Shown in pieces: positions 38,459 to 48,262 of a stretch of 64,000 bases of DNA. This stretch comes from Rhabdornis inornatus. Its lineage: Eukaryota; Chordata; Aves; Passeriformes; Rhabdornithidae. A program made the position numbers and the translations under genes. Where the stretch lies: NCBI GenBank assembly GCA_013397075.1, contig VWZS01002363.1:188406-252405 (forward strand), read 5' to 3'. Each line of letters opens with the position of its first letter. Position 1 is the first letter of the stretch. The notes under the pieces were generated by a model that was not told where the DNA came from, searched no databases, and worked only from the letters and a program-made list of their open reading frames with translations.

Positions 38459-40620
38459 AAGTAACTTCTGGAATTGATCAGAGAGAGGCATGATAGATTT
38501 CACATCTGCTTGCTTTGCCACAGAGGGACCCTAATGTACGGAAAATACCCCAAAGAACACTGGGACTATTTTCTGCTCAAATAACTCATTTCTCCATCTC
38601 TATTCATTAACTGCACTCCTCTAGTTCTCTACCAACAGAAAGAGCACCAGCTTCACAAAAGGTCTGCATAAAAACCACCAGACTAGCAAGAAATGAAGCA
38701 ATTAATTTCACTACAGCAATATACTGTACAGAAGTAGCATGCCATACTCAGTCTAACTATAAATGCAATTTTCCTCCTGGGTCAGCTGATGTAAAGTCCT
38801 GATATACCATTTAGTGGGAACAAGACCCAATCCTTCTCCCTTAAAGAGCTTTTACCTTCTAATAAAATTTCCTCTTACCCACTTAACAGGGCCATTATAT
38901 CCTTGTGAACACGAATTCATCTGCAAGCACAAAGTCTTTGTGACAGACAGAATTACTCTAAGTCAAAGCCAGGGCCTGCATTCCCTTGACTCTGATAATG
39001 ACTTAGTCTAGGACCTGAGGCAAATCACTGAATATTTGTTAAGGCATCCCTAAAAGTGGCCCAAATAACTTCTTGTAACAGATATTTGAGAGTTTATCAT
39101 AGGCTGCTTTAAAAGACAGAAGGATTGCTACAGGGCTGCTTTTGATAGAAAATCTTCTTCTGACTTCAGTAGGAATTGGAAGAGGCCTTTAAGAAGCCTA
39201 CTGCAAACTACACTTGAACCATCCCGAGCAGAGTCTGACTGGCTGCATCCAGATGATTGCAGAGGATTTGTAGGGTCTCCCATGGCCACAAGAACTGCTT
39301 GTGCAGGCACAACCCAGGAGCTGGGAACAGCACTGAGAAACACCAGCCTTACCCTCACATTCTTTTTCCACTTTAAGGCAGTTACCAACACAGTTCCTGC
39401 TCGCTCACATGGATAAGAATGTGATTCCAATTTGCCCTCCAAATGCAATCTGGTCATTTGAAAACACACTTAAGTCCATTCAACTGGGAATGATTGAACA
39501 TAAACTAAAAAGAAGTACCACTCATCCTAACCTGAATTTACAAATATGATGCTGCTTCACAGTAAATGAATCTTTCAAAAATCCCACTTAAAGTGATTGA
39601 ACTGCTCAAAGAGGATTCTATCAAGCCTTGCATCAACCAGCCTGCCTTTTTTGTCTTATGGGGCAAATAAATAGCTTTGCAAGAAAATGTTTGCTCGAGG
39701 AGTAAATAAAGTGTTTCTTCTAAGAATCAAATGCATTCCTGTTTTGAACTCATCTGTCAGCTTCTAGCTCAAGGCAAAAAATCTCTATTAATATTTATTT
39801 GATAATACACGTTTAGTATTTTACAAATTCTGTTACAAAGCCACAGACAAGGGTAAACATCTTAGAAGTTAAAATAGTATTCTAAATCAGAGACCAACAG
39901 AGCTGAGTAGTGAAACAAATTCTTCAGAATCAAGAGAATAATCCTCCAAAGTCCTGTTTTCTGTGGCTTGTTATGGTTTACCAACAATGGATACTTCAAA
40001 TACAGTTTCCAATAGCTGGGGATTTTCTTGCACTCATGTAACACAAATAACTAGATATTTGTGCAGATGATGAGATGACAATAACTCTTAGGTGAGGATA
40101 ATAGGAAAAGTCTCCATTTTATCAGGGTCTAATTCCTCACACTAGTTTTACATCCCCTGGAACAAAATCAGTACTATAAGAGCATGGGACCATGTTCTAC
40201 TTGCCATGTTTCAGATGAACAGGCAGCCCGAATGATCCTAACACCTGCTCCTGTTTATGCAGTCAAAAATAAACTCTCCAGTTCCTCTAGATGTTTGCTC
40301 TTACAACCTTATGCATAAAATTTCCCTAGCAAGTCGTTTTGAACAGACAGTGTCTGCTTGTCCATTATCCTGAGTGATAATGCTTACCACACAGCAGAAC
40401 ACTAGAAAAATCTAGATACTTCTTAAAACAAAGGAAAACAGCAATGAAAGATGAGGTACCGTGAGTAACATGTAGCCACAGATTGGAGAGCAGCATTTTG
40501 AAATGGAAACATTATTTATTGCACTAATACTGTAATCATAATGTAGTTTTTGTGGAACAATGACAGTTTTGATTAAGTGATTCATCGTCAGCCCTGCAGC
40601 TGAAAGGGGCACAAGTAACC

Positions 40621-40812
40621 TAGAGCTGTTCCAGTGCCCAGCCACCCTCTGGGTGAAAAACCTTTTCCTGCTATCCAGCCTAAACCTCCTGTGACACAGC
40701 TCCAGGCCATTCCTTCGGTCCTGTCACTGTCACACACAGCAGAGATCAGTGCCTGCACCTCTACCCCTCCTCATGAGGCTGCTGAAGAGCACAAGGAGGT
40801 CTCCCCTCACTG
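40621..40812 (-). mobile_element. CR1 LINE internal fragment
   Basis: Plus strand: AGAGCTGTTCCAGTGCCCAG, TTTTCCTGCTATCCAGCCTA, CTCCAGGCCATTCCTTCGG. It matches the same CR1 region as 36115-36243 but lacks the terminal ATCATAGAAT part, so it is truncated at both ends. Confidence 0.9.
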
Positions 40813-42333
40813 ACTCTCATCCTTGCATGATCTCAGACACACTGAGGATTGTGAGAAACTGCTAAAAAATCTGTTTATTACAGCTCTATAATTTGTTTTC
40901 ATAAAGCCAGGAACACAGATCCAAGCCAGCATAAAGTCAGGTAAGGCAGCATACATTAAGCTACCTTGCACACTACAATCTGTTCCAGATGAAAGTTTTT
41001 TTATGTAGGTCAGGCACTGCTTCCCTGGAGACAGACAAAAAGCCATAAGGAAATCAGAGCAGTGTTGGGCCTCATTCCAGGGATCCAGCCTAGTCCAAAA
41101 TTTCAATTATGCAGAGACTGTGTCTCTCTGGTCTTGTCTATCAGCATAGCAACAATCAGCTCCTCCCAGGCCAGCCCTGCAGACCAGACAGGGTTCATCT
41201 CCTGATGCAAACAGAGAAAACTCCTGGTGCTCACAACAAGGAAACAATGCTTTTTTGTCACTTGTAAAAAGAACAGAAAAATCAAAGTGATGCTGATTTT
41301 CAACTCATCGCAACACTGAGCTGCAAAATAAGTTTTTGGGAACAGAAGGCAGGTCTCTGTCCCTCATAGGGAGAAGAATGGTGCTATTAAAAGAAGCAGT
41401 CTTGCATTTCTCTCTCCCTTTCCTTAAAAAAGTGCTCTAGTGTAGCTGAAAGGGGGTTGGGTGAAATAACTCTATCTGTGACAGGCAGAAGAAAAAGAAT
41501 TTCAAGAAACCAGAAATAAAAATGAGTATTTTTTGTCTTGCTGTCTCAGGAGATAATTCTATATTCTTACAGTAAATTCCTTTTTTTTTTGCCATTGTAC
41601 AACAGTATGCTTTTATTCTGGCAACTAAAAGGCTCAAAACACAGTGTTACCTTTCCCTTAATTTCATAGCAGGGTCCAGAATTTAGTTTTATAACACACC
41701 ACACCATTTTTCATTACCATTATCTACCTAAGAATTCTGCTCTTAACAAGAACCTGAGAGATTCTCAAACAGAACAGAAAGGTATTTAGCTGTGAAGAGA
41801 TACAGAAAGAAGTACACAAATCACACACAATACTGCATTATAGTAAACAGGTGAAGAGTATACAATGGAAAAAGAAAATATATGCACTTATGCACTTTAT
41901 GAATATCTTAATTCCCTTCCCTCTGGAAGGCAGCATAAATGCCCCTATATTCCACTTTGCTCCACAGTGATTTTCCTAACTTAAATAAACCAAGTAATCT
42001 AGAAAGGTTTTTCCCATCACACCTGTGAGAAACTATTCTCTGTACTAAGTCTGGGATCAAAGGTGAGCAGGGAGTTGAAGGTATCAACTCTGCAAAATTC
42101 TAGCACTGTTGAAAGAACAATCCTAAATTCTGTACTTTTACCCTTGTTCCCAGATTAAGAGAGCATTTGCTCTTTTCTCCCCTTCTCTCCTCAAATACAT
42201 TTACATGTCTGCAGAGCTGTGGATCTGCTTCTCATGCCAACATCAATGTTTTGGACTGCTTTTCCCCCTTGCAATAAAAAGCAAGCTGTATTTTAAATGT
42301 AACCCACCAGTACTGGCTAATTATTTTCCTTAC

Positions 42334-42448
42334 CCTGATTCCGAGCTCCACATTCTCTCCTCCATAGACTTCCATGCCTTCATCCAGCAATCCAATCTCT
42401 TGGAAGTATTCTCTATCTACTATGAAGCATCCAATCAATGCAGGACTT
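42334..42448 (-). CDS. GALNT18: GALNT18 internal coding exon (first half of Gal/GalNAc-T motif)
   Basis: Exon of 115 nt: one base completing an Arg codon, then 38 codons ending exactly on a codon boundary. Acceptor: TTCTTCCAG before AAGTCCTGC. Donor: ATCAGG followed by GTAAGG. The peptide is SPALIGCFIVDREYFQEIGL followed by LDEGMEVYGGENVELGIR. LDEGMEVYGGEN is the first half of the Gal/GalNAc-transferase motif, which in most active paralogues reads W-GGEN; here a tyrosine precedes GGEN, as in the Y-subfamily. The motif is completed by the next exon (VWQCGG). The exon is AT-rich with almost no CpG, unlike the exons at 46492 and 29002. The intron to the next exon is about 13 kb. Confidence 0.95.
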
Positions 42449-43899
42449 CTGGAAGAATAAACCAGCAGCAACCAAAATTAGCAGATAAATTATGAAGAAT
42501 TTTATTATTCAGACACAGACTGAATTTATCATTGTAAGTAAAATGGTGTAACAAAACAGATTCTTAAACTATTTCTCAAGGAGTTTAATTGAGCCTTGCC
42601 TCATAATATTCTTGATTCTGAAGTGAAATGAACACCATTGAAGGAAATTAGAGTCAAATTATTGGACATAAATATTCCCCAGAGCAGTCAGTATTTCAGT
42701 GCTAACAGTGTGAGACCCAGGAGCCCCAGTTTTGTTCCTGAGGCACCAGCCAGTGTAGTCTCTGTCCTTGCTAAGTCCTCAAGTCACAGACAAGAGTCTG
42801 TGGCAATTGCAAATGATACCCACTGATGCACAGTTCTGTGTGTTTAGCCAGAAGCCAGGTTCAGCTAGAGCTAAAAAACTTGTGTCTGTAAGCTTACATA
42901 AAAAAAAGAGATTATTTCTTGAATAGGACCATGCAGATAAGGTTTTCTAACACAGAATCCAGAAAAGTCTGCCTTTACCAGCACAGTGTAACATTAGTCC
43001 ATTGTCCTGAGCCAGATTTTAACACATCACATAGCTTTGCTGGTTCAGTAAACCCTATTTATGTCATGGTCTGAACCAAGTGATTTTTACTACTCAGAAC
43101 CAATTTGAATCAGGTAAGAGTTCAGCCACAGAGGGTACAATTTTACCTTTATGAGATGCAGTAGAGAAGGATATAGAGTCATTTAGCCTTTTCATTTTTC
43201 TCCTACCTTATAATTCACAATTGTGAGAAATAAGTAAGTCTTTTCAGATTATTATGCTGGTATCAGGCACCCTGGTAATGACAGGATATTAATTAGCAGT
43301 ACAGGGGAAATCACCCTGCTTTTATTGAGAACACTGAAGCTATAGCTAGTGGACACAGCTGCTTTCAAACAGATCAAAGGCTGTCTTAATCACAAATTGT
43401 ACAGTTCTACAGAAATCTATATATTAATGCCTCTAAGTGCTATAGTACCCACTTGGTAACACTGAAATACTGTTTCTGATGTATTTATTAATGAAGAAAA
43501 TAGCAGTTAACATCAATACAAAAGTTATGCTTCTTTTATGATACGGTACTTTTGCTTTTGTTGTTGTTTTTAAGTATTTCTCAGAGCACCTGCTTCCCTT
43601 TGCTATAATTCTAAAAGCATAATGGAGGCATGATAGAAACCATCCATCAATACACATGGCTTTGTTTATTAGTGTGTTTGTTTTAATTATCCAACACACA
43701 CATGCAGCATATTGCACTGAATTAAAAAAATGTGCCAGGGAAAGAGCTAGGGAACAAACTTGAAATTCATAAAGGACACTCACTCCCCAGCCCTCATATA
43801 GAACAGAGTTTGGGGGGAAAATGGAAAAGTACATTTGCTTATTACTCTGTGTTTCAATATTTTTAATTTTTAAAATAATAATAATTATTCTATATAATT

Positions 43900-44303
43900 A
43901 ATCACAGGATCATAGGATGGCTTGGGCTGGAAGGGCCTTTAAAGATCTTCCCATTCCCATACCCTGGCCATGAGAGGTACATCTTCAAATAGATCAGGCT
44001 GCTCAGAGCCCCATCCTGCCTGGCCCTGAACACTTCCAGGGATGGGGCATCCACAACTTCCCTGGCTAACCTGTGCCAGTGCCTCATCTCCCTCACAGTA
44101 AAGAATTTCATCCTAATATCTAACATTACCCTGTCCTCTGTCAGTTTAAAGCCATTCTGTCTTGTGCTATCACTGTCTACTTTTGTCCCTTACCAGCTTT
44201 CTTGGAACCCCCCTTTAGGTACTGGAAGGTGCTGTAAATCCCCTGAGCCTTTTCTTCTCCAGGCTGAGCAACCCCAGCTGTCCCAACCTGTCTTCACAGG
44301 AAC
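43900..44303 (-). mobile_element. CR1 LINE 3' fragment
   Basis: Plus strand: AATCACAGGATCATAGGATG, GCTTGGGCTGGAAGGGCCTT, TAAAGATCTTCCCATTCCC, then CACTTCCAGGGATGGGGCAT and TTTTCTTCTCCAGGCTGAGC. About 400 bp, minus orientation. Confidence 0.94.
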
Positions 44304-45065
44304 GTTTTTATAGTGTTAACAGAGTTCATTAACAGCAGTAACTACTTCTAATGATGTGGAAATTATCACCCCTTTTTACATTTATCTGTGGCAAACCTGT
44401 TAATTTTTATTTCCTGCTTTCCAATTCTAGGTCCTGTTCGTGGGTCAGTGCAGTTCAGAGAGTGTTAAACTGACAGAACCTGAGAAAAGTGCCTGCCTGT
44501 AAAGACAGAGCTACTGGATGAAAAAGAGCTGCCAGCGCTGTTTGAGGTTCTGCTTTTCAGGTGGTGAAAACTGTTCACACTTTCTTCCTGCAGGGAGCTA
44601 GACCACAGGTACCAGTGGCCTCCTTGGGATGGATGTGTATCTACAAGAAAGGGCTGCTATCTCAGCAGAGCTGCTGAGTGGGTTCAGAGGCTATATATAC
44701 CTTATATATTCAATATCCTGACACAAAGGTAATGCTCTGTACCAGCCTCACCACACTCTGGACATGGTAAGCAAGTACAGACACAGACTGTCCCAAAGCA
44801 AGGACCCCATATAGCCTTTGCTCTCAGAGTCAGTGACCAAACATTAACTCCTAGCACAGCACAGCTGTACACCTATGTGACAGCATTATAAAGAATACAG
44901 CTGTCAGATCAGCCCTACTTGTATCATGTAACTGCAAAGAAAATTCCATTTCTGGCCTGTAAGCACGAAATTAGCAGGCAATATATTTGGAGAAAGCAAA
45001 TGTATTGCTGCTGCTGAGCAGCCCTGCCTACCATTCCACTTCAGCAGGAAACCTATTTAAAAAGA

Positions 45066-45127
45066 TCTACTGAAAACAAGAGTTTCCTTTAAAAACCTTT
45101 CGAAAGGTCTACTGAAAACAAGAGTTT
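45066..45127. repeat. Tandem duplication, 42-bp period
   Basis: TCTACTGAAAACAAGAGTTT occurs at 45066-45085 and again at 45108-45127, with a diverged AAAACCTTTCGAAAGG spacer. Confidence 0.95.
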
Positions 45128-45293
45128 TCATGATGACTGTGTAGGCATCAAGGACAAAGCTGAAGAGGACAGCTCGAGGACGTTTAAGTATTTGAACTTT
45201 ACAGTCAGTGAAACCTATTAGGTAGCTAAGCCCACTCGCCCCTGTCACACCTAGGAGAGCACTGCCAGTGACACTAATTTAGGTCACTGTTAC

Positions 45294-45491
45294 CTTATTG
45301 GAGCAGTTGTGTTCTCCAGTTTCCACCAGGACTTAGGAGGGTTCAGATAGCGGCACCACAGCTCCCAGTCAAAGCCCTGTGCTGAGAGGGGATACTCCTC
45401 TATTTCAAAATTATCATACTTAATGTTATCAAATGATGGAGAAATTACTCTTTTTCTGTTTTCTTTTATCCTGGTGAGCACTGGTTCAGCC
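45294..45491 (-). CDS. GALNT18: GALNT18 internal coding exon (catalytic domain, middle)
   Basis: Exon of 198 nt. Its first base completes the TGG codon split from the previous exon, then 65 codons follow, and AG remains to be completed by the next exon. Acceptor: a T-run ending in TTAG before GGCTGAACC. Donor: ATAAG followed by GTAACA. The peptide opens AEPVLTRIKENRKRVISPSF, continues through DNFEIEEYPLSAQGFDWELW and ends near WWKLENTTAPI. This is the segment after the D-x-H motif in the GT-A fold; the FDWELW block corresponds to the F-x-W-x-L part of substrate-handling loops in GalNAc-transferases. It joins the neighbouring exons in phase without missing residues. No frameshift or stop is seen. 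Assignment to GALNT18 rests on a close match to the vertebrate protein as I know it. Confidence 0.95.
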
Positions 45492-45560
45492 CTAAAAAAA
45501 AAACCCAAAAAACAAAATACAATGTTAAGATTACATCAATACAAGGATAGCACTGATGGA

Positions 45561-45620
45561 AATCATAGGATAGTTTGGTTTGGAAGGAGACTTTAAAGAT
45601 TATTTAATCCACCACCAAAT
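45561..45620 (-). mobile_element. Short CR1 3' fragment
   Basis: AATCATAGGATAGTTTGGTT and TGGAAGGAGACTTTAAAGAT are the reverse complement of a CR1 end. It sits about 70 bp upstream of the acceptor of the exon at 45294-45491. Confidence 0.75.
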
Positions 45621-46395
45621 AAACAATTCAGCAACTTATGCTGTATTTTTCAGAAAGAGCAAAGTCTAAAGCTGTTACCCATTCAGAGCCCTTTCTGCTT
45701 TGAGATGGAGTTTAGACAGTGCAGGATTTGCCCTAAAATAATGCACTGCAACACTTTCTCTAGGATGCCCTGTTGTTAACCTTGATTTGAGCTGGTGGAT
45801 GGAAGAAATGAGTGTCTGCATATCATAGAGCATTTATAGCCTTGCTACCAAGTAACAATAATTTCAGGCTCTCAACATTATCAAGGACATCAGGATCAGA
45901 GTTAGTAATAGATCTATCCTAGCGACAGAAGCTCCTGCCTTTTTACCATCATTTTTACTTAAGGAACAATGGAGATATTCAATCCAGACTGAACAGGTTA
46001 AAACATATTATTTTAGTTATGTTTACTTTTGCAGAGTGGCCAAAATAACACCTCTTTGTTTACACTGCAGAACATAAAAGAAACATAATATTATTAATGA
46101 AAAGAAGATACATTCGCCCTCAGGGGCAAAGGGCTCCATTATTGGAAGAGATTTTTAATGTGCAGCTTTCCAATATGATTTAAGTACACTGTAATTAGAT
46201 CAGCAGATAAGTCAAACCATAAAAATGGGTCTAGATCATATTACAGTACAAACACATTTTTCCTGTTTGTGTCCATGATTATGTCTGAATCTTCATTAAA
46301 AAGCTGAGAATTCTAACTCACCCTCTAAATGCAAGAGGAATGCCAGTCAGTAACTTAACATCAGTGCTTGGAAAGGGTGCCAGGGTCAGAGGAGT

Positions 46396-46426
46396 GAAGG
46401 AGGCACGTACCAGCCCATGCTGAATT
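46396..46426 (-). repeat. Duplicate of the GALNT18 exon end and 5' splice site
   Basis: On the minus strand this reads TTCAGCATGGGCTGG, then TACGTGCCTCCTTCAC. The true exon end at 46507-46477 reads TTCAACGTGGGCTGG, then TACGTGCCCCCTTCCC. The two match at 27 of 31 bases and both contain the donor GG/TACGTG. The donor positions are 81 bp apart, separated by the microsatellite. Confidence 0.9.
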
Positions 46427-46440
46427 TTAACAGCAGTGTG

Positions 46441-46480
46441 GGAAGGGAAGGGAAGGGAAGGGAAGGGAAGGGAAGGGAAG
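46441..46480 (+). repeat. (GGAAG)8 microsatellite beside a splice donor
   Basis: Eight perfect GGAAG units, 40 bp. On the GALNT18 sense strand it reads as a pyrimidine tract (CTTCC)8 that begins 11 nt after the exon-intron boundary at 46492/46491. Confidence 0.97.
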
Positions 46481-46491
46481 GGGGCACGTAC

Positions 46492-46675
46492 CAGCCCACG
46501 TTGAACTCCACGTGCGCGTCGAAGAGCGCGACCACGGGCGCCGATGCCGCTCTCCAGCCGCTGACCCGCGAGCGGATCAGCCCCTCCTGCCTGCTGTGCC
46601 GCACGACCTTGATGAAACCAGGCTTGTGGGCATTCACTTCATCCACATACTGCTGCAGCTTCTCCTTCAGCTCCT
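46492..46675 (-). CDS. GALNT18: GALNT18 internal coding exon (DAH metal-binding motif)
   Basis: Internal exon of 184 nt, phases 1 and 2, encoding 60 whole codons plus two split codons. Acceptor: a pyrimidine-rich tract ending in TGCAG before AGGAGCTG. A good branch-point candidate (TGCTAAC) lies about 25 nt upstream. Donor: GGCTG followed by GTACGT. The peptide begins ELKEKLQQYV and carries GLIRSRVSGWRAAS and then FDAHVEFNVGW. The DAH is the D-x-H motif that binds Mn2+ and UDP in family GT27. GALNT18 is a type II membrane protein of the secretory pathway. Its Y-subfamily (GALNT8, 9, 17, 18) shows weak or no transferase activity in vitro, and GALNT18 has been proposed to act non-catalytically in the ER; that is family knowledge, not visible here. 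The SRVSGWRAA and DAHVEF wording fits GALNT18 better than GALNT17. The exon is CpG-rich. A duplicate of its donor lies 81 bp downstream. Confidence 0.95.
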
Positions 46676-46741
46676 CTGCACAAGGGAAAGAATTCGCTGT
46701 TAGCAACAAGTCTCAGCTGTATTAGTTTCTCTTAATTTTTT

Positions 46742-47290
46742 CTTCTTCAGTCAGAGTCGGGATCAAAGGCTCGACAGACGAAGTTTCGTGTTCGGACTCA
46801 GATGTTTATTAATTCTTATCCATATTACAGTGAGTGCCACAACACTTCTGGCTAACAAGCTAAAAATAGTGAAATGGTAATGTGTCTCACTCGTTACAAG
46901 GTCTTTTAAGGCCTAATTGACAAATTAAAAACTAACACCTAAATTATTTTAACTTTTGACCCAATGACCAAACACCCGTGACCCTCAGTGCAGCATCCTC
47001 TATCCAATTAAACAATACTACCTAAACTCAAGAAGAAGAACAAGAAGGAAGAAAAACCTCTACCCTACAACCTCCATCTTGTGCCATACCTATTACTATA
47101 TTTTAAAACCCCAAATTCTAAGCCCTTCACCATGTGATATTACACACTTCTATTCAAACTACACACCAGTGATTCTAACATTCAATTTTAGAAGCCTTCT
47201 CCAAGGCCTCAGGCCAAAAGCGGTGCTCTTTTGGGGGTCAGTGTCCAATAGCACAGAAAGTTCAAAATTCCCAGGGTTCAGGGTTCCAAT
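46742..47290 (-). mobile_element. Solo LTR in GALNT18 sense orientation, next to an exon
   Basis: Read on the minus strand, the block runs from a segment near AACCCTGGGAATTTTGAAC through ACTGACCCCCAAAAG and CACAAGATGGAGGTTGTAGG to AATAAA (46805-46810) and then CTGTCGAGCCTTTGATCC and CGACTCTGACTGA. This order of U3, poly(A) signal and a GATCCCGACTCTGACT-type end is LTR-like and resembles songbird ERV LTRs I have seen. I could not fix the edges or find a target-site duplication; the 3' end could extend to 46718. It lies 45-70 bp upstream of the acceptor of the DAH exon. Confidence 0.65.
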
Positions 47291-48129
47291 AAGCTCGATG
47301 AGATGTAAAAATCTGTTCTTTCAGCAAGAGCAGCCTTCACACAGCTACCCAGAATTCTCAAATAGTCAGTCTAAAATGAAGCAAACAAAAAGGAGAAGGA
47401 CTGCAAATTATATAGCAATAAAAAAAAATTCAGATATAACTATTTAGCCTACATGACTGCCATCAGAATCCTGGCACTGTTTAACAATAACATGCCAGAA
47501 AATGAAGTGCCATAGCTACATAAGAGTATATTACTGTAACAATAAACAAAGCACCTGTCTTATATCTCCAGGAAAATAAAAATGCCTAAGTATTTTTCAT
47601 GAATCTTTTCTACCAATATTTCAAGAAAAAAAGAGAAGTAAGAATAAAATGCATTATTTTTCCTCTTTCCATTTTTCTTTCTCAACTTTGACAACTGGTT
47701 CCTTTCTCAGCTAAAAGGTTCAACAACTTTTGCTCTTAGAACAAAGACCAGTAAAAGCTCTGGAGAAGAATCATTCCTAATTAAAATATAATGACTCTTA
47801 GATTAACGGCTATCATATCTCTCGTTTAAAGACCACTGCATGAGAAAATACAATACGTGGAGTATAAATACTGTATTCACAATTACTATTAACTGAAAGC
47901 ACTGCTCACTTTATTCTTTATTAGCACTCCTATGTTCTATTTACATTATGGTATCACTCAGAATTCCCTTCGGAACAATAAATTCCCTTTATTCTGAATC
48001 TCTCCACAACTTCAGGAATGTCTTTGCTGTGTTGCAGAGTAATGCTCTAGTGGGCATTATCACATCTGCATTAAAGCTCAGTGCTGACTAGTCCTTTCTG
48101 TGAAAACTTGGGCAAGCCATTTAACTTCT

Positions 48130-48262
48130 CCTGAGGAACAGGTTCCCTAGGGAAGTGGTCACAGCACCAAACCTGCCCGAGTCCAGGGAGTGTTTGGACA
48201 ACCCCCTCAGGCACATTCTCATGGGAATTTTGGGCTCATGTCCTGCACCCAGCCCAGGAAGC
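48130..48262 (+). mobile_element. CR1 LINE 3' fragment (diverged)
   Basis: GGTCACAGCACCAAACCTGC, GAGTGTTTGGACAACCCCCT and CAGGCACATTCTCATGGG match the CR1 segment just before its 3' end, in plus orientation. Confidence 0.6.

Larger units (their letters stand above)
29188..42333 (-). other. GALNT18: GALNT18 intron (13.1 kb)
   Basis: Large AT-rich intron dividing the Gal/GalNAc-T motif. It contains CR1 pieces (35953-36243, 40621-40812), a 28-bp-period duplication (37601-37649), an A/C-rich tract (38398-38458) and an AT-rich, TAAT-dense stretch at 34200-35560 that could be conserved non-coding sequence. No other coding exon was recognised. Confidence 0.88.
42449..45293 (-). other. GALNT18: GALNT18 intron (2.8 kb)
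   Basis: Intron between the AEPVL and SPALIG exons. It holds a CR1 fragment at 43900-44303 and an imperfect 42-bp tandem repeat near 45066-45127. The 133-codon open frame at 43433-43834 on the minus strand is AT-rich, matches no family I know and lacks splice or promoter context. Confidence 0.88.
45492..46491 (-). other. GALNT18: GALNT18 intron (1.0 kb)
   Basis: Short intron between the DAH exon and the AEPVL exon. It begins with GTACGTG, runs at once into a pyrimidine microsatellite on the sense strand, then a duplicate of the exon end and donor, and later a small CR1 fragment (45561-45620). Nothing else is recognised. Confidence 0.9.

Noticed and set aside
43433..43834. 133-codon open frame on the minus strand
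   Set aside because: AT-rich frame in an intron, matching no known family and with no splice sites or promoter; expected by chance in 64 kb.
46386..46491. Reading-frame continuation past the DAH exon annotated as normal coding sequence
   Set aside because: The first donor (GGCTG/GTACGT) joins exactly in phase to the next exon and matches the vertebrate protein, so the extension is not part of the main transcript. It is kept only as a possible alternative form.
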